Origin: Channallabes apus | Lineage: Eukaryota; Chordata; Actinopteri; Siluriformes; Clariidae | NCBI GenBank assembly: GCA_030522415.1 | Contig: CM060121.1 | Span: 6,626,476 to 6,690,475, forward strand | Reading direction: 5' to 3' | DNA length: 64,000 bases | In this document: positions 1 to 12,392 of the stretch, piece by piece | How the letters are laid out: each line of letters opens with the position of its first letter | Numbering within the stretch: position 1 is the stretch's first letter | Notes under the pieces: generated by a model | What the model was told of the DNA's origin: nothing | The model's input: only the letters and a program-made list of their open reading frames with translations | Databases searched by the model: none | Made by a program: the position numbers and the translations under genes

Positions 1-343
1 TATATACTACCATATCGTATATCTGTGTCTAATACTGGTTTATTCATATTTTACATTACATTCAGTTTGTAATTTACTTGCGATTGTACTTTTAAAATGT
101 AACCTATATGTATCTACAGAATAAGCATATTTAACTACTTCAGCAGTGAATTAGAAACTTGGTCAGTCTGGCTTTTAGATAAAGTCCTTCAGAGCAAGCA
201 TTGTGTAAATATAATATATAAAACAATGTAAAATAAATAAATATATAACATAAATGGTTAATGATAGCAATAAAACCAGACTTTAATAGTTGGATTTGAT
301 ACTTTTCTTTTTATTTACTGTATAGACATCTTATTATGCTTTA
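1..343. other. A+T-rich non-coding start of window
   Basis: No coding frame, RNA gene or recognisable repeat was found. It is simple A+T-rich DNA leading up to the RTE insertion. Confidence 0.5.
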
Positions 344-359
344 TCTGTTATTAATCTCT
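344..359 (+). repeat. Target-site duplication of the RTE insertion (left copy)
   Basis: Sixteen bases identical to 516-531 on the other side of the RTE fragment. Perfect identity suggests a fairly recent insertion. Confidence 0.9.
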
Positions 360-515
360 TCTTCTTCTTCTTTGTCTTTCGGCTGTTCCCTTTCAGGGGT
401 CGCCACAGCGAATCATCTGCCTCCATCTAACCCTATCCTCTGCATCCTCTTCTCTCACACCAACTAACTTCATGTCCTCTCTCACTGCATCCATAAATCT
501 CCTCTTTGGTCTTCC
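360..515 (-). mobile_element. 5'-truncated RTE-type LINE, 3' end only
   Basis: On the minus strand this encodes the extreme C-terminus of an RTE-clade LINE protein; the residues VRWRQMIRCGDP can be read, as in many fish RTE/Rex3-like copies. The 3' end is a (GAA)n-like tail at 360-372. The piece is flanked by a perfect 16-bp target-site duplication, tctgttattaatctct, at 344-359 and 516-531. That proves retrotransposition of a very short, 5'-truncated copy. It cannot code for a working protein. The clade name rests on remembered family features; the duplication is seen directly. Confidence 0.85.
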
Positions 516-531
516 TCTGTTATTAATCTCT

Positions 532-739
532 CTATTCTCTAATTATGACTTGAATAAATCGGCTCACATCGGAGCGCGCACGGAGCGAGTACTGTAGTCT
601 ATATATTTGTGTTTGTTGTTTTCCTGGGGGGGGGGGGGGGCGTTTTTATGTCTGCATTTTATCTATAAATCGTGTGTGTGTGTGTGTGTGTGTGTGTACG
701 GAGAGTTTATGTGTGTGCACACGGAGAGTTTATGAGTGT
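532..739. repeat. Poly(G) and (GT)n tracts
   Basis: A 15-base G run lies near 626-640, and a (GT)n microsatellite near 670-697. Two copies of the motif 'acggagagtttat' (near 700 and 721) follow. No gene is visible. Confidence 0.7.
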
Positions 740-860
740 GCCCCTTTGATGTGCTGGGTATGGCGGGGCGTCGATTGCTGATCAGTGTAAAGTAGCGTAC
801 TTTACACACACACACTGATCAGCAGTTGACGCCCCGCCGTACCCAGCAGATCAAAGGGGC
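740..860. repeat. Near-perfect palindrome (hairpin, about 55-bp arms)
   Basis: The left arm starts gcccctttgat at 740 and the right arm ends atcaaaggggc at 860. The arms pair almost fully, with a few mismatches and an extra (AC)n stretch near 805-812. The centre is gtgtaaagta / tactttacac. This may be a small foldback MITE or a palindromic piece of a larger element. No short target duplication was obvious. Confidence 0.85.
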
Positions 861-989
861 AGTTATCGGCTATGACACGTTGAAGGAGAACTTAATAGTT
901 CTCAAAAATAGTGTAAATGTCTGCAACAATCACTGACCATTAAAATGTTTTTTTTTTTGTAATTAAACACGAAAATATTAATTATATTT

Positions 990-1050
<61 letters not shown>

Positions 1051-2139
1051 AGGGCGTTTGCTACCTATGACTCCAACTAATACCCCATCCCCCAATCCCC
1101 TGCCCCACCTACCAACCTCCCACCCCAACTATGTCCACTGAATACATGTTTTTCTTAATATGGTGCGAAATCACTTTACATTAATACTAGCAATGCTTCG
1201 ATTGATATTAATCCACTCGAAATGCAATTCATTAAGTTAAATTAAGGAATAGTGTAAAGTTAAAGGAATGTTTCATAACTGACAAAAAGATAGTCTTTAA
1301 TAAAATAAAAACTATTCTTTATTGAGCCCTAGTGCAAATGAAACATCTCAATCATCTGTATATATATAAAAGTAGATTACATCTAAACATGAACTACTAG
1401 GTAGAGTACCACACAACAGCTCAATGCCTATTGCTCCTATATGAAGGAGACAAAAACATGCCTTCGCCTCTCGTTAACAAAAATAAACTGCTGGCATATT
1501 TGTTTGACATCAATATTGTCCAGGCTGTTCTTTTTTTCTTCTGATAAACACTAAAGATGATATTTTGTAGAATGCTGAAAACCTGTAATCATTGATTTAC
1601 ATAGTATTTGTTTTTCCTGCTACGGAAGTCAATGTTTTCAGCTTTTTTCCCCAATATCTTATTTTGTATTCAACAAAATAAAGTAAATCATTAAAGTTTG
1701 GAACCACTTAAGGAGTAAATAGTGAGTAAAGTTTTTTTGGGGGTGAACAATGGCTTTGACCCTAACGCTTCCCCTCTGACTGCACTAGGACCGGACAGCA
1801 TTGCCACCTGATGAAATAGCGTGACAAAAAAGTGAAATGTCAGTTCAAAACTTTTGTCAAAAACACTAATGAATCACTTACATCCTCAGCCTATCACTCC
1901 TCATAATGCTAAATATTAGTATAATCAACATGTATAATACACGCACACATATCATATGTTATATACTGTATAATCAACATTCAGATTGACCTCCTGTGAC
2001 CTCGCCTCTTCACCTGAACTACAACATGGCTGATCTGCTTCTGTCCCCTAATTGAAAAACATTGAGGGATTCCTTATGAGCATGGACAGAGAATGCCTCA
2101 GCCTATTATTGGTAACAATGTTAAATCTCAGGACAACTA
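861..2139. other. Intergenic repeats, (TA)n microsatellite
   Basis: A (TA)n tract runs through about 991-1036 and then a short (AC)n. The rest is A+T-rich with no coding frame over 60 codons and no family that I recognise. Confidence 0.5.
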
Positions 2140-2437
2140 CAGTGGCTTGCAAAAGTATTCGCCCCCCCGTGAACTTTTCCACATTTTGTCACATTACAGC
2201 CACAAACATGAATCAATTTTATTGGAATTCCACGTGAAAGACCAATACAAAGTGGTGTACACGCGAGAAGTGGAACGAAAATCATACATGATTTCAAACA
2301 TTTTTTCTTACAAATAAATAACTGAAAAGTGGGGTGTGTGTAATTATTCAGCCCCCTTTGGTCTGAGTGCAGTCAGTTGGCCATAGACATTGCCTGATGA
2401 GTGCTAATGACTAGAGAGCACCTGTGTGTAATCTACA
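2140..2437 (+). mobile_element. Tc1-like transposon, 5' terminal fragment
   Basis: Begins CAGTGGCTTGCAAAAGTATT straight after TA, the target used by Tc1 elements. It is closely similar to the left end of the Tc1 copy at 23070. The fragment covers the long terminal inverted repeat and stops near 2437, before the transposase. No matching right end lies nearby, so this is a truncated, immobile copy. Confidence 0.85.
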
Positions 2438-3234
2438 CTCTCTCCATCGCTGTCTGATATACAGCACAGGTGTTTAGGTTCTGTTACCTGACAAAACAGG
2501 ATAAACACATGCCATTTAAACAGCAATCATTTTATTTCACTTTTTCTGAGTCTTAGTGTGCAAACCTCGAATCAAATCATTAATGTTCGCCAAGTAAGTG
2601 AATGCATTTTAAAAACTATTTTTCTGAAGTGGATTGTCTATTGGTGTCAACAAAATTCTAGCCATATGGCAATATTAGTATATTAGCTTATCAATTTCTT
2701 TCACAATACTGATTTCTGACAAACAGTCACTAGATTAGGAGACTGACAGGGATCATATTTATACTTTTACATTTAGCTGTTTAATCTGCTGTTAGTTTTA
2801 CGTCCGTATTCACAGACTATATCCTGGCCTGCTGTACTGAATGTGAGTCCACTGCATTTGGCGCTGCTTGTGTCTGAACGCAGCCAATCGTCTATCACAT
2901 GATGGCAGGGAAAGGCACAGCCAATCAAAATGTTCATATGTGTTTTGGGGGCGGGAGGACTCAAGGAGAGAACGTGATTTATCCCTTTCTGCGTGTCTAG
3001 GTTAATGTTGACAGAACGATTTAAAAAAAAGTGGATTAAATTATTGGTGGGGACATTTCAATGGTCGGAGGATATTGGTGGGGACACATCCCCTCCGTCC
3101 ACCCTAAATCTACGCCCCTGTATATATATAATTTAAAACTATTTATTCATTTGTCTTTTATTTACTTACTTACTAGCGAATGCTTTTTTAGGGCTCTAAA
3201 AACTACGGCAGTATGAGTGACAATGGAATAGGAC

Positions 3235-3285
<51 letters not shown>

Positions 3286-3366
3286 TAGATAGATATATAG
3301 ATAGATAGATAGATAGATAGGTATATATAATTAAATTCTTAAAACATCGTGTTCACCCATGCACTG
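2438..3366. other. Unannotated region with (TA)n/(GATA)n tract
   Basis: No supported gene. A (TA)n then (GATA)n microsatellite runs through about 3237-3330. The stretch near 3040-3120 looks like the end of a dispersed repeat, but I cannot name it. Confidence 0.4.
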
Positions 3367-3456
3367 AAAAAAAGAACTTGTAAGATTTACTTGATAAAAT
3401 CCTCATAACAATTGGGACACATAGATTTTAAGTAAATTTTATTGCTCCAATATTAA

Positions 3457-4306
3457 GGCTGAATCCCAATCCTACCCTTCCCCCTACCATTCCACTTGGC
3501 ACGTTCACGTGCAGGGGTAGAGGTGTCTCATTTCTCTTTTGGTTGGAGGTGTAGGGGGAGGGGGGAAGGGCCAGATAGCCCTCCAAACGAAGATTTTTCA
3601 GGACCTCACTTCAAACGAAGGGCTAAGCGAAGTTTTCAACATGGCTGCTCACTCGAGCAAACAGACCCATAAATGTTAAGTCATTTTTGGCATTAATAAA
3701 GATTTTTATGACAAGTTTTCATTATATGTATATTACCTTTAGTCTTGTGTTTGTGTTTATGGTGATGTTCTGTAAAGAAACGTTTGCAAAAAAAATCGCT
3801 AAAGTTTGCTAGCGGATAGTACATATTGCACAATATTACAATATATATTTTTATGTCACATACACTTTACTGCATGCTACAAACAAATATGAAAGTTCAG
3901 TAGCACGGCTGTTTGCCGAGGATTTGATAACGCATAGCTTACGGCCATATGTGTACATGTAAATGAACCGTGCTTACACTATTCTTACTTATTGCAACGT
4001 GACCACAGTTTATATTCTGTATATGGACGGCTGAGGACACCCGAAGACTCATCCGTGTTCGTGGTGAAAATGAGCAACTTTTTTAAAAATCGAAATACGG
4101 CGCAAAAAACCTTTGAGAGTGAGTAATCTCTCTCTTATTGGAATGTGTGATAAACATCGGCGCATGTCCTCTGACGTAACATTAGGAACCAGCGACAACG
4201 TATGATGACGTATAACAGTGGTGTCCCATTTCTTAGGGGAAATATTTATACCCTTTCCACTTCGTTTCAAGGGACAAGGGGAAGAAAATAGAATTGTGAT
4301 TCAGCC
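3457..4306. mobile_element. PIF/Harbinger-like MITE, 850 bp
   Basis: The ends are inverted: GGCTGAATCCCAAT at 3457 and ATTGTGATTCAGCC at 4293-4306. A 3-bp duplication, TAA, flanks them at 3454-3456 and 4307-4309, as expected for PIF/Harbinger. No transposase frame is present, so it is non-autonomous. Removing it rejoins the surrounding CACTG-ended repeat cleanly. Confidence 0.8.
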
Positions 4307-5016
4307 TAAGTAAAACTCACCCGTAATTGTCAGGTAAAATTTACTTAATTAAATTAACAATAAAAGAAATCAAGTAAAAGTTACATAATTATATTTAATG
4401 CACAAATTAGATTTATTTAAAATAATCAAATAAAGTTAATTCATTATTGTATCAGCAGGAACCTTAATTTTATGAAATTACTATCATTTTGTTTTGTGAG
4501 ATTTTCCCTTAACTTGGTTTTATCAATTTATATTACTCCCTATAATAATGTAAACATTGCTAATTTATGTTTTGGAAAGAAACTTAAGTAATTATTTCAT
4601 CTATATCTTTCATAAATCACACAACTAAAATATAATTAAACAGTTTATTCACCAACATTACCAAATATTTGTGACATTCACAGTCTAGATCCAAGTTGTC
4701 TTTTTAATAAAAGTGCATTCAGCCAAATTTTGCATCCATAGAAAAAACTGCACGGCACCAGGGCCTGAAATATTGTTTTAAACAAAATTGTGTAAAATAA
4801 TAAATAAATAAAATACAGCATTCATTTAGAAATAAAATACATTAAACAAACTGTAGAATAAACGTTAAAACTTAATAGCCCTCGGAAGCAGTGAAGTTGC
4901 AACATTCAAATCAGCACTCTGGACTAGTGCACTTAAAAGTATGCCATTGAAACCATAACGCATTAAAACATTAAGCTGAACATGTAAAGACTTGTAGTCA
5001 AGCCAAATCAAATGTT

Positions 5017-5256
5017 TTAAGATAACTTCATCTTTAAAGCTTGCACTTTTGGTGATAGCTTAATCCCATCAAGTTCTAGAAGAACTTTCTGAAAATAGCT
5101 CAAATGTGTAGCGCAGTGCTCAGGGCTATTGCCACATTCTTGCAAAATTTCCTGTCCTTCAAGGATTATGGATACACCAACTGGTCCTTCCCCTTCAACA
5201 GCACAGACGACAAGGATTTTAAGAAGGTGCATACTGGCATCACTTCGTCTGTCCCC
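5017..5256 (-). pseudogene. Terminal coding exon of a fish multicopy gene family
   Basis: Minus-strand reading gives about 79 residues, from GDRRSDASMHLL to the end VQALKMKLS before a stop at 5017-5019. A good acceptor (tttatgcag) precedes it. The motifs SIILEGQEILQECGN and LLELDGIKLSPKVQALK resemble C-termini of a large, poorly named set of fish predicted proteins, some labelled SAM-domain-protein-like. Between these two motifs the chain runs straight from CATHLSYF into QKVLLEL, shorter than I expect, which suggests a small internal deletion. Function is unknown. It sits within a CACTG-ended repeat, as does its relative at 25744-28199. Confidence 0.5.
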
Positions 5257-5552
5257 CTGCATAAAATGTACAAGAAAATAAATAATTTATTTTGAGAAAC
5301 AAAAAAAAAATCTGAATTGCTTCAACCTGTGCTGACTTCATTTCACAGAGAAAAAAATAATAATAAAAATAATTGATAATAAAAAATGACCATCACTTCA
5401 TATACTTCAGATTGTTAAACTTGGGTTAAATTGCTTTAGCAATAATCTTTCATCAGTAAAACATTGTAAAACATGGCATGAGATGGCTACACTCCATAGA
5501 TTACTCTGCACCTTTACAGTGTCAGGAAATCCTATGATGAATGCTGAGTTTG

Positions 5553-5605
5553 TATTTAAAGGGTTAGTCCAAACATGAAAATTCGTTCAATAATTACTCA
5601 GATTT
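5553..5605 (+). mobile_element. TTAA-flanked MITE end (Kolobok/Angel-like)
   Basis: TTAAAGGGTTAGT followed by catgaaaattc closely matches the remembered end of a very common fish MITE. Only one end is clear. Confidence 0.45.
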
Positions 5606-5708
5606 ATATATTCATTTGCATTTATATGCTTCTGTCCAATACAACAAACACTATATTCAAGGTATTAATAAATTGTATAATTAATAAGAAAACAATGCTT
5701 TACCAGGC

Positions 5709-5763
5709 AATCATCAAAGAGATCCTCTTCAGATTCACGTCTCATCTTTACGCTTTGTTTCTG
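5709..5763 (-). other. Possible small exon upstream of 5256
   Basis: The minus strand shows an acceptor (ttttcacag), an open stretch reading KMRRESEEDLFDDCL, and a donor (gtaaag). It lies in the right orientation and order to belong to the gene whose last exon is at 5017-5256. It is short, so chance is possible. Confidence 0.25.
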
Positions 5764-5804
5764 TGAAAATATTTACATTGTATCATTACATAATGTTTTA
5801 TTCG

Positions 5805-5990
5805 TACAACTACATTTAGGCATTTCTTCATCTTCTGTAAGTTTGCCTTTATCCAAAGCAAATTACAAAAGAGGAAGGCATCAAGCATGTCAAGCAGTGC
5901 TACTAACACAAAGTTTCTGACACCGTTAGAAAAATACAAGATAGATCAGCGAGGGATTAAGGAAAAAGTGAGAAGCAAGAATCATGTGTG
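5805..5990 (-). mobile_element. SINE/L2-tail relic
   Basis: Words such as 'tttgcctttatccaaagcaaattacaa' in diverged form recall the tail of the tRNA-derived SINE at 50001-50205. It is heavily decayed. Confidence 0.35.
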
Positions 5991-6529
5991 GAAAGATTAA
6001 GCATGCAGGGTCACAGGATGACTCGACTTATTTTTATTGTCTGCAATGCGATTTAGACAAATTAGAACTGCTGTCAATACTGTATGAACATATGTACAGG
6101 TTCTTTACTCGTAACTCATTAATAAAGTTCGGCTTCAGAAAAAAAAAGGTTTATTGCTAGTGCTCTTTTACCATTTAATGCTTTAACACACACGACTCAG
6201 TTTGTTCAGAAATGGCATCTAACTGGCGAGCCTTTGTCTGAACACGCCGTTTTCAGGAGGTGTGGCAGTAAGAAACACACATCTCGGTGTATTAATAAGC
6301 GCGCTCGGTCCGTTATTTCTTTATTTATTTACCACAGGACCCCTGGGGGGCTCCGTAGGTTCAGGTTTTTACACGAAAACGGTGTTTTGTGAATCTCCAC
6401 ACCATTAAAAACTGAAATTGCTAATTGTACGTCCTGAGATTAAGATGAACATTAATTGGGAGTCATGAAAGCGAGAATCACATCCAAAAAAGAAAGCTAA
6501 ACTTACCTCGAACACGACATAAATGTGCC

Positions 6530-6745
6530 ATAAATTATTAACCCATTACAATCCACCTTTTTCCAATAAATTTACCCATTATGTTTACGTTTTTTCTACA
6601 CTGTTCTGTTACTTCATATACCTCCTCATCTGACTCTACCTTGTGCTTATATTTTTTCCCATTATAATAAATTTTTCTTGCAAATTACTTTCCATTATCT
6701 TTGCACTTTTCTTGTTTAATTAAAAAAAATATTGGGGTGGCACAT
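6530..6745 (-). repeat. LTR-like dispersed repeat, inverted relative of 34310-34490
   Basis: The reverse complement aligns base by base over about 190 bp with 34310-34490, for example gccacccc..atatttttt and cataatgggaaaaa-type words. The plus-strand partner is followed by promoter- and polyadenylation-like signals, which suggests a long terminal repeat. No coding part can be assigned here. Confidence 0.5.
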
Positions 6746-7690
6746 AATTTCACTATACATTCCTAGTTTTTCCGGTTTACTCTACCGGAGACAGGCCATG
6801 GGAAAGCATCTCCTTCGTACTATTTTAATTATTTGTTGTATTTACGTATTTTATTTTAATTTACAATTGCTCAAGTGCTGGACGACGCGGACAGCCAGGG
6901 CAGTACGGATTACAACCCTACTGAACCTGCCATGGACCAGGCCTCTGTTTGTACCCAAACGGATTTTCCTCCAGCACCAGTATCACTTCTAAATTGCGGC
7001 ATTTCTGCTTTTGTTCCCCTCACCGATTTTCCTATCGCTGTTGTTCTGGCTCAGAGAAGGTTTGATATTTGATTTTTTTATGCATTTTATTTAATTATTG
7101 ATGCTTACCCAGGCCCCCTATGTTTTTTGTACTTTTATGTTGGGGCTTATACTTTGTATTTTTATATTTCTTTTTGTACATGCACATTTTATTTCTGTCT
7201 ACTCTTATTAAACTTATTATTCGTAAAACTGCTTGTGTGTCTTTTGGTTATTTATCTATGCTCTTACTTAGACATGTGTGCGCAACAGTTGGTGCACATG
7301 TTGCACGTGTATCCAACACCTGTTTCATCTATTACATAATGTCTGAGATTACATCATATCTACGATTAACTGAAGTCTTGAGATCACGCCATATCTACTG
7401 ATATTACATCATATCCGCTGATACTACATCATGTCTAAGTTGTGTCTAGGGTTTTCTATTACATCATGTACGTTGGGTACACACTGTACATGATGGGTAC
7501 AACTGTATTACATCATGTCTTTTCTGCTATGACTTATGACCTGTCTTTATGTTGTCTGCTTTTGTCCCTGGCTCACCTCTGTTTACTCACTTTACCTCTA
7601 TATTATTTCACTAAGATCAATATTCTGTTGATTACTATTATCATTTTGTCACATTGCTGCATGCACAAGTATATTTAATTGAAATATGCT
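6746..7690. other. Region with weak open frames only
   Basis: Frames of 60-93 codons occur near 6732-7072 and 7120-7678. One (6875-7072) reads ASVCTQTDFPPAP, which recalls linker segments of fish transposase-like proteins. Composition is skewed and no domain is visible. I do not call a gene. Confidence 0.3.
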
Positions 7691-7874
7691 TACATATTCA
7701 TAACTGAGTACTACCACTTGTGATGAGTAGGAGTAGGTGAGACACTCTGGGTCTGCGATGGTTGGCCCACTGTTAGGATGAATGTCCCACACGTATTTAT
7801 AATATCCACCAGGCTTTACAGAATCATCCTCTTGCTCCAGGGAAGATGTGGCGTCGTCATAACCAACACCTGGA
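7690..7874 (-). other. Possible exon of an unrecognised gene
   Basis: On the minus strand an acceptor (atatccag) is followed by about 60 open codons including SLEQEDDSVKPGGYYKYVW and DIHPNSGPTIADPECLTYSY, then a donor (gtaagc). Composition looks protein-like. I do not recognise the family. It may belong to the same minus-strand gene as 5017-5256, or be a separate host exon. Confidence 0.35.
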
Positions 7875-7875
7875 T

Positions 7876-9068
7876 ATAAAATACAACAGCTTGGGTTAAA
7901 GGTATGAAAACTTCATACCTTCATGAAAAAATTGTAAAATTAAAAAAAGTTTTGTAATGAAAAAAAAAATGACAGGTCATGGTGTTATGTAAAAGATATA
8001 TACAGTAATATATGGATAGATTATATAATGTAATATTAAAAGGTTACAAGTTTATGATGAGTGAATGATGAGATTATTAAGGGTAGAGTCCAAATGTGGA
8101 CACTAATCTGAGTATATTATGACTGACCCCCCAGAAATGCAACAAAGCACAAATACATGCTTGCTAAATAAACGCTGCCTTTTTCGAAGTAAAAGTGTAT
8201 GCCGTTGTGAGCAGCTTTTTCATTCATAAAATACTCAGATCACAAAAAAACAACACAGTACAATGCAGATTAATTGTGAACGGCTGAAATGTGTTTGTGA
8301 ATAAGCCTTTTAGCAAATGTAAAATGTTCACGTGAAACCGCTACGCAAACTTTCACTTTACAAAAGGCTGATAAACACGTGCGCAGATACTGTACAGTAT
8401 GAGCAGATTTATTGATAAAAATGCAGACATACTCCCACAGAAATGCAACTGTCCAAAAATAAAAAGGGAATATTTGGGCCTATATGCAAAATATATTTCA
8501 CCTAAATATTCAGATTAAAACAAGGAAAGAAGACATACTGAGCTTCAGTTCATTGTGATGCAGACAGAAGGTCTAGGAAAGAAACGGAGACATCAGTTTT
8601 CATTATTTTACAAATAATTTATTTGTTAATGAATTATATTAAGTAAGTTTATGAATTACACTCAAAAAGATCAAATCCAACTATGAAGTCTATTTTAATT
8701 GCTATCTTTAAACATTTTGGTTTTTATTTAATTTATGCTTTGCTGGCGAAAAAATTTTTAGGCAGAGACGTCTTCTCTGTCTTGTTAATTCATCCTAAAA
8801 CCTCCTATTCGCCACAAGTGAAACCGGTTTGATAACTTCACACCTATTGTGAATAAAAGATGAGAAGAGGTTTCCGCAGAATCCCCAGACATGGTACCAT
8901 TGAGATGGTGTGGCATGCTCTGAAAGATTTCACTGTGTGCACAATTATTTGGTAAGTTGCATTTTTGCACAACTACAGTTCTCTCGATCAATCTAAAATG
9001 TTAATAAACCTCAAACTTAAATATCTAGGAAAGTAAAAGTGAGGTTTTGGCTTTCTTAGGAGAATATA
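7876..9068. other. A+T-rich region with one weak open frame
   Basis: A minus-strand frame at 8785-8991 (68 codons, containing FQSMPHHLNGTMSGDSAETS) follows an acceptor-like ttttag. Nothing else supports it. The rest has no visible feature. Confidence 0.3.
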
Positions 9069-9070
9069 TA

Positions 9071-10621
<1,551 letters not shown>

Positions 10622-10739
10622 TATGGGAAAATGTTCCCATCTCACTTGTTTATTTTCATTTGTTAAGGTGAGAATAAGAAACAACCAATTCAAAAATTAC
10701 AAATAAACATTTCTATTGTCTAATAAACTGTAGCCACCC

Positions 10740-11730
10740 CTCTTTTCACTAAGTCATAAGACTCCCATTCATGGAGTCTGGCAGTTTCTTGATCTGTTGA
10801 CCATCAACGTTTTGTGCATAAGCAACCATGGCCTCCCAGACACTGTTCAGAGTGCTTTATTGTTTTCCTTCACTATACAGTAAATCGTAATTTAAGAATG
10901 TCCCACACGTTCTCAATAGGGTTCAGGTCAGGTGAGGAAGGTGCCCATGTCATTATTTTTTCTGCTTTAGGTCCTTTATTGGCTAGCCATGCAGTGGAGT
11001 CATGCATAAGATGGAGCATTGTCCTGCATAAATATCATGGTCTTCTTGAAAAAGGCAGACTTTTTCTTGAAAAAGCGCAGTCTTCTAAAAACTGGCAGTA
11101 GATTTGAGAGTTGCTTTTAAGTCAATTTTAAACCCGAAAAGGTCCAACTACCTCATCTTTAATAAACCAGCCCATATACGTACACAGTAAGTACCCCACC
11201 TCCACCTTTCTGGTATCAAAGTCAAAGTGGAGCTCTGTGCCCATTACTGATGCAGCCATGTACCCATCCATCTGGTCAGTCAAAAGTCACTCTCATCTCA
11301 TCAGACTATAGAACATTTGAAAAATCTGTCTTCAGATATTTCTTGGCCCAGTCTTGACGTTACAACTTACGTGTCTTGTTCTGTGGTGGTCGGGTTTCAG
11401 CCTTCCTTACCTTGGCCATGTCTCTGAACACCTTGTACCTCTGGGCACTCCAGGTAGGCTGCAGTTTTGGAATATGACACCACTGGAGGATAATGGGTTC
11501 CTGGTTGCTTCACATTTGATTCTTCTCAAATCTTTGGCAATTGAGTTGCGTCTTTTTTTCTCAACACGTTTCTTATGGCCCTGTCAACTGTTTGCAACAA
11601 AATGTTTGATGTTTCTGTGATCATGCACCAACATCTTAACAATTTCAAGAGGGCTGCATCCCTCTGAAAGACGTCTTAGAATTTTTGACTTTTCAGAGTC
11701 AGTTAAATCTCTTTTTGGTCCATTTTGCAT
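10740..11730 (-). pseudogene. Second Tc1/mariner-like transposase relic
   Basis: From ATG at 11728-11730 the minus strand reads MQNGPKRDLTDSEKSKILRR, an N-terminal DNA-binding start of a Tc1/mariner-type transposase seen in many fish repeats. Downstream it is crowded with frameshifts, and the stretch at 10880-10960 matches the 'ttctcaatagggttcaggtcagg' type word common to this family. Terminal repeats were not identified. Inactive. Confidence 0.7.
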
Positions 11731-11779
11731 GAGAAAAACAAGCTGCCTAATAATTACACACAGCTTGATAGAGGGTTGA

Positions 11780-12215
11780 TCTTAAGCCACGCCCTGTCTC
11801 AGTAGCATACTGTAGTTAATGTTCAAGCCAAGGCTAGAACACAAGTATTCAATATTCTTAATGTCATATTCTTGAGCTTTCATGCTGTAAAAGTTTGTGT
11901 ATATTCTGAATAATAACTGATTCCACAACATCTAGTTAGAGTATTTATTTATTCATCAAGCACAGATTTATCAGTATATAAAATTTACAGGCAGATCTTT
12001 CAATCAAAGGAGTACAGTTTTTATCTTGTTGCCCTATATGCTTTATCAGTATTTGTTAACTTAGAAAGTTACAAAAGTAAGCCTTATTATCTGATAACAG
12101 ACAGCATTTACAAAGTGTGGTAATTAAATTCTAGCAGTTAATTAAGCCAATAAATAACTATAAGGCTTGTACAGTTAATTAGAACAATAAAGCAAGTTTT
12201 TAACATTCTACATTC
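11780..12215. other. A+T-rich spacer downstream of the IFI44-like gene
   Basis: No coding frame or named repeat. It holds the probable 3' untranslated and flanking sequence of the gene that ends at 12228. Confidence 0.5.
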
Positions 12216-12216
12216 T

Positions 12217-12222
12217 TTTATT
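12217..12222 (-). terminator. Polyadenylation signal of the IFI44-like gene
   Basis: The minus strand reads AATAAA 6 bases past the stop codon at 12228-12230. It is close to the stop, so a later signal could be used instead. Confidence 0.5.
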
Positions 12223-12227
12223 ATCTA

Positions 12228-12392
12228 TTATCTAAGGTCTTCAACATAGTCATTGGCTAAATAAACAATTTGTCTCAGTGCTAACAGAAGGAGGACATCA
12301 ACGTCATTGTTTGTTTCTGTCTCCTCATTGTAGTTCTTCACAGCGAAGATACAGGTCATCGGAACTTGCAATTTGTCACTGCATTCTTTCAT
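12228..12392 (-). CDS. IFI44-like gene, last coding exon
   Basis: Acceptor gagttcag, 165 nt, ending in TAA. It encodes the C-terminal helix region (ETNNDVDVLLLLALRQIVYL), which in the family follows the GTPase core. Confidence 0.88.
   Translation of the reverse strand: MKECSDKLQVPMTCIFAVKNYNEETETNNDVDVLLLLALRQIVYLANDYVEDLR

Larger units (their letters stand above)
3367..5299 (-). mobile_element. CACTG-ended repeat (EnSpm-like?), left part, carrying a gene exon
   Basis: The sequence starts cactgaaaaaaag at about 3365, much like the cactgcaaaaaatg end of the element at 23506. It contains A+T-rich subterminal sequence and, on the minus strand, the exon at 5017-5256. A Harbinger-type MITE (3457-4306) is inserted in it. 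I could not find a matching right end, so the true extent is unknown and the right limit given is only the end of the recognised exon region. Assignment to CMC/EnSpm is an inference from the CACTG terminus. Confidence 0.4.

Noticed and set aside
6732..7678. Membrane-protein-like small frames (many Phe, Leu, Tyr)
   Set aside because: Typical of A+T-rich non-coding DNA; overlapping frames and no homology signal.
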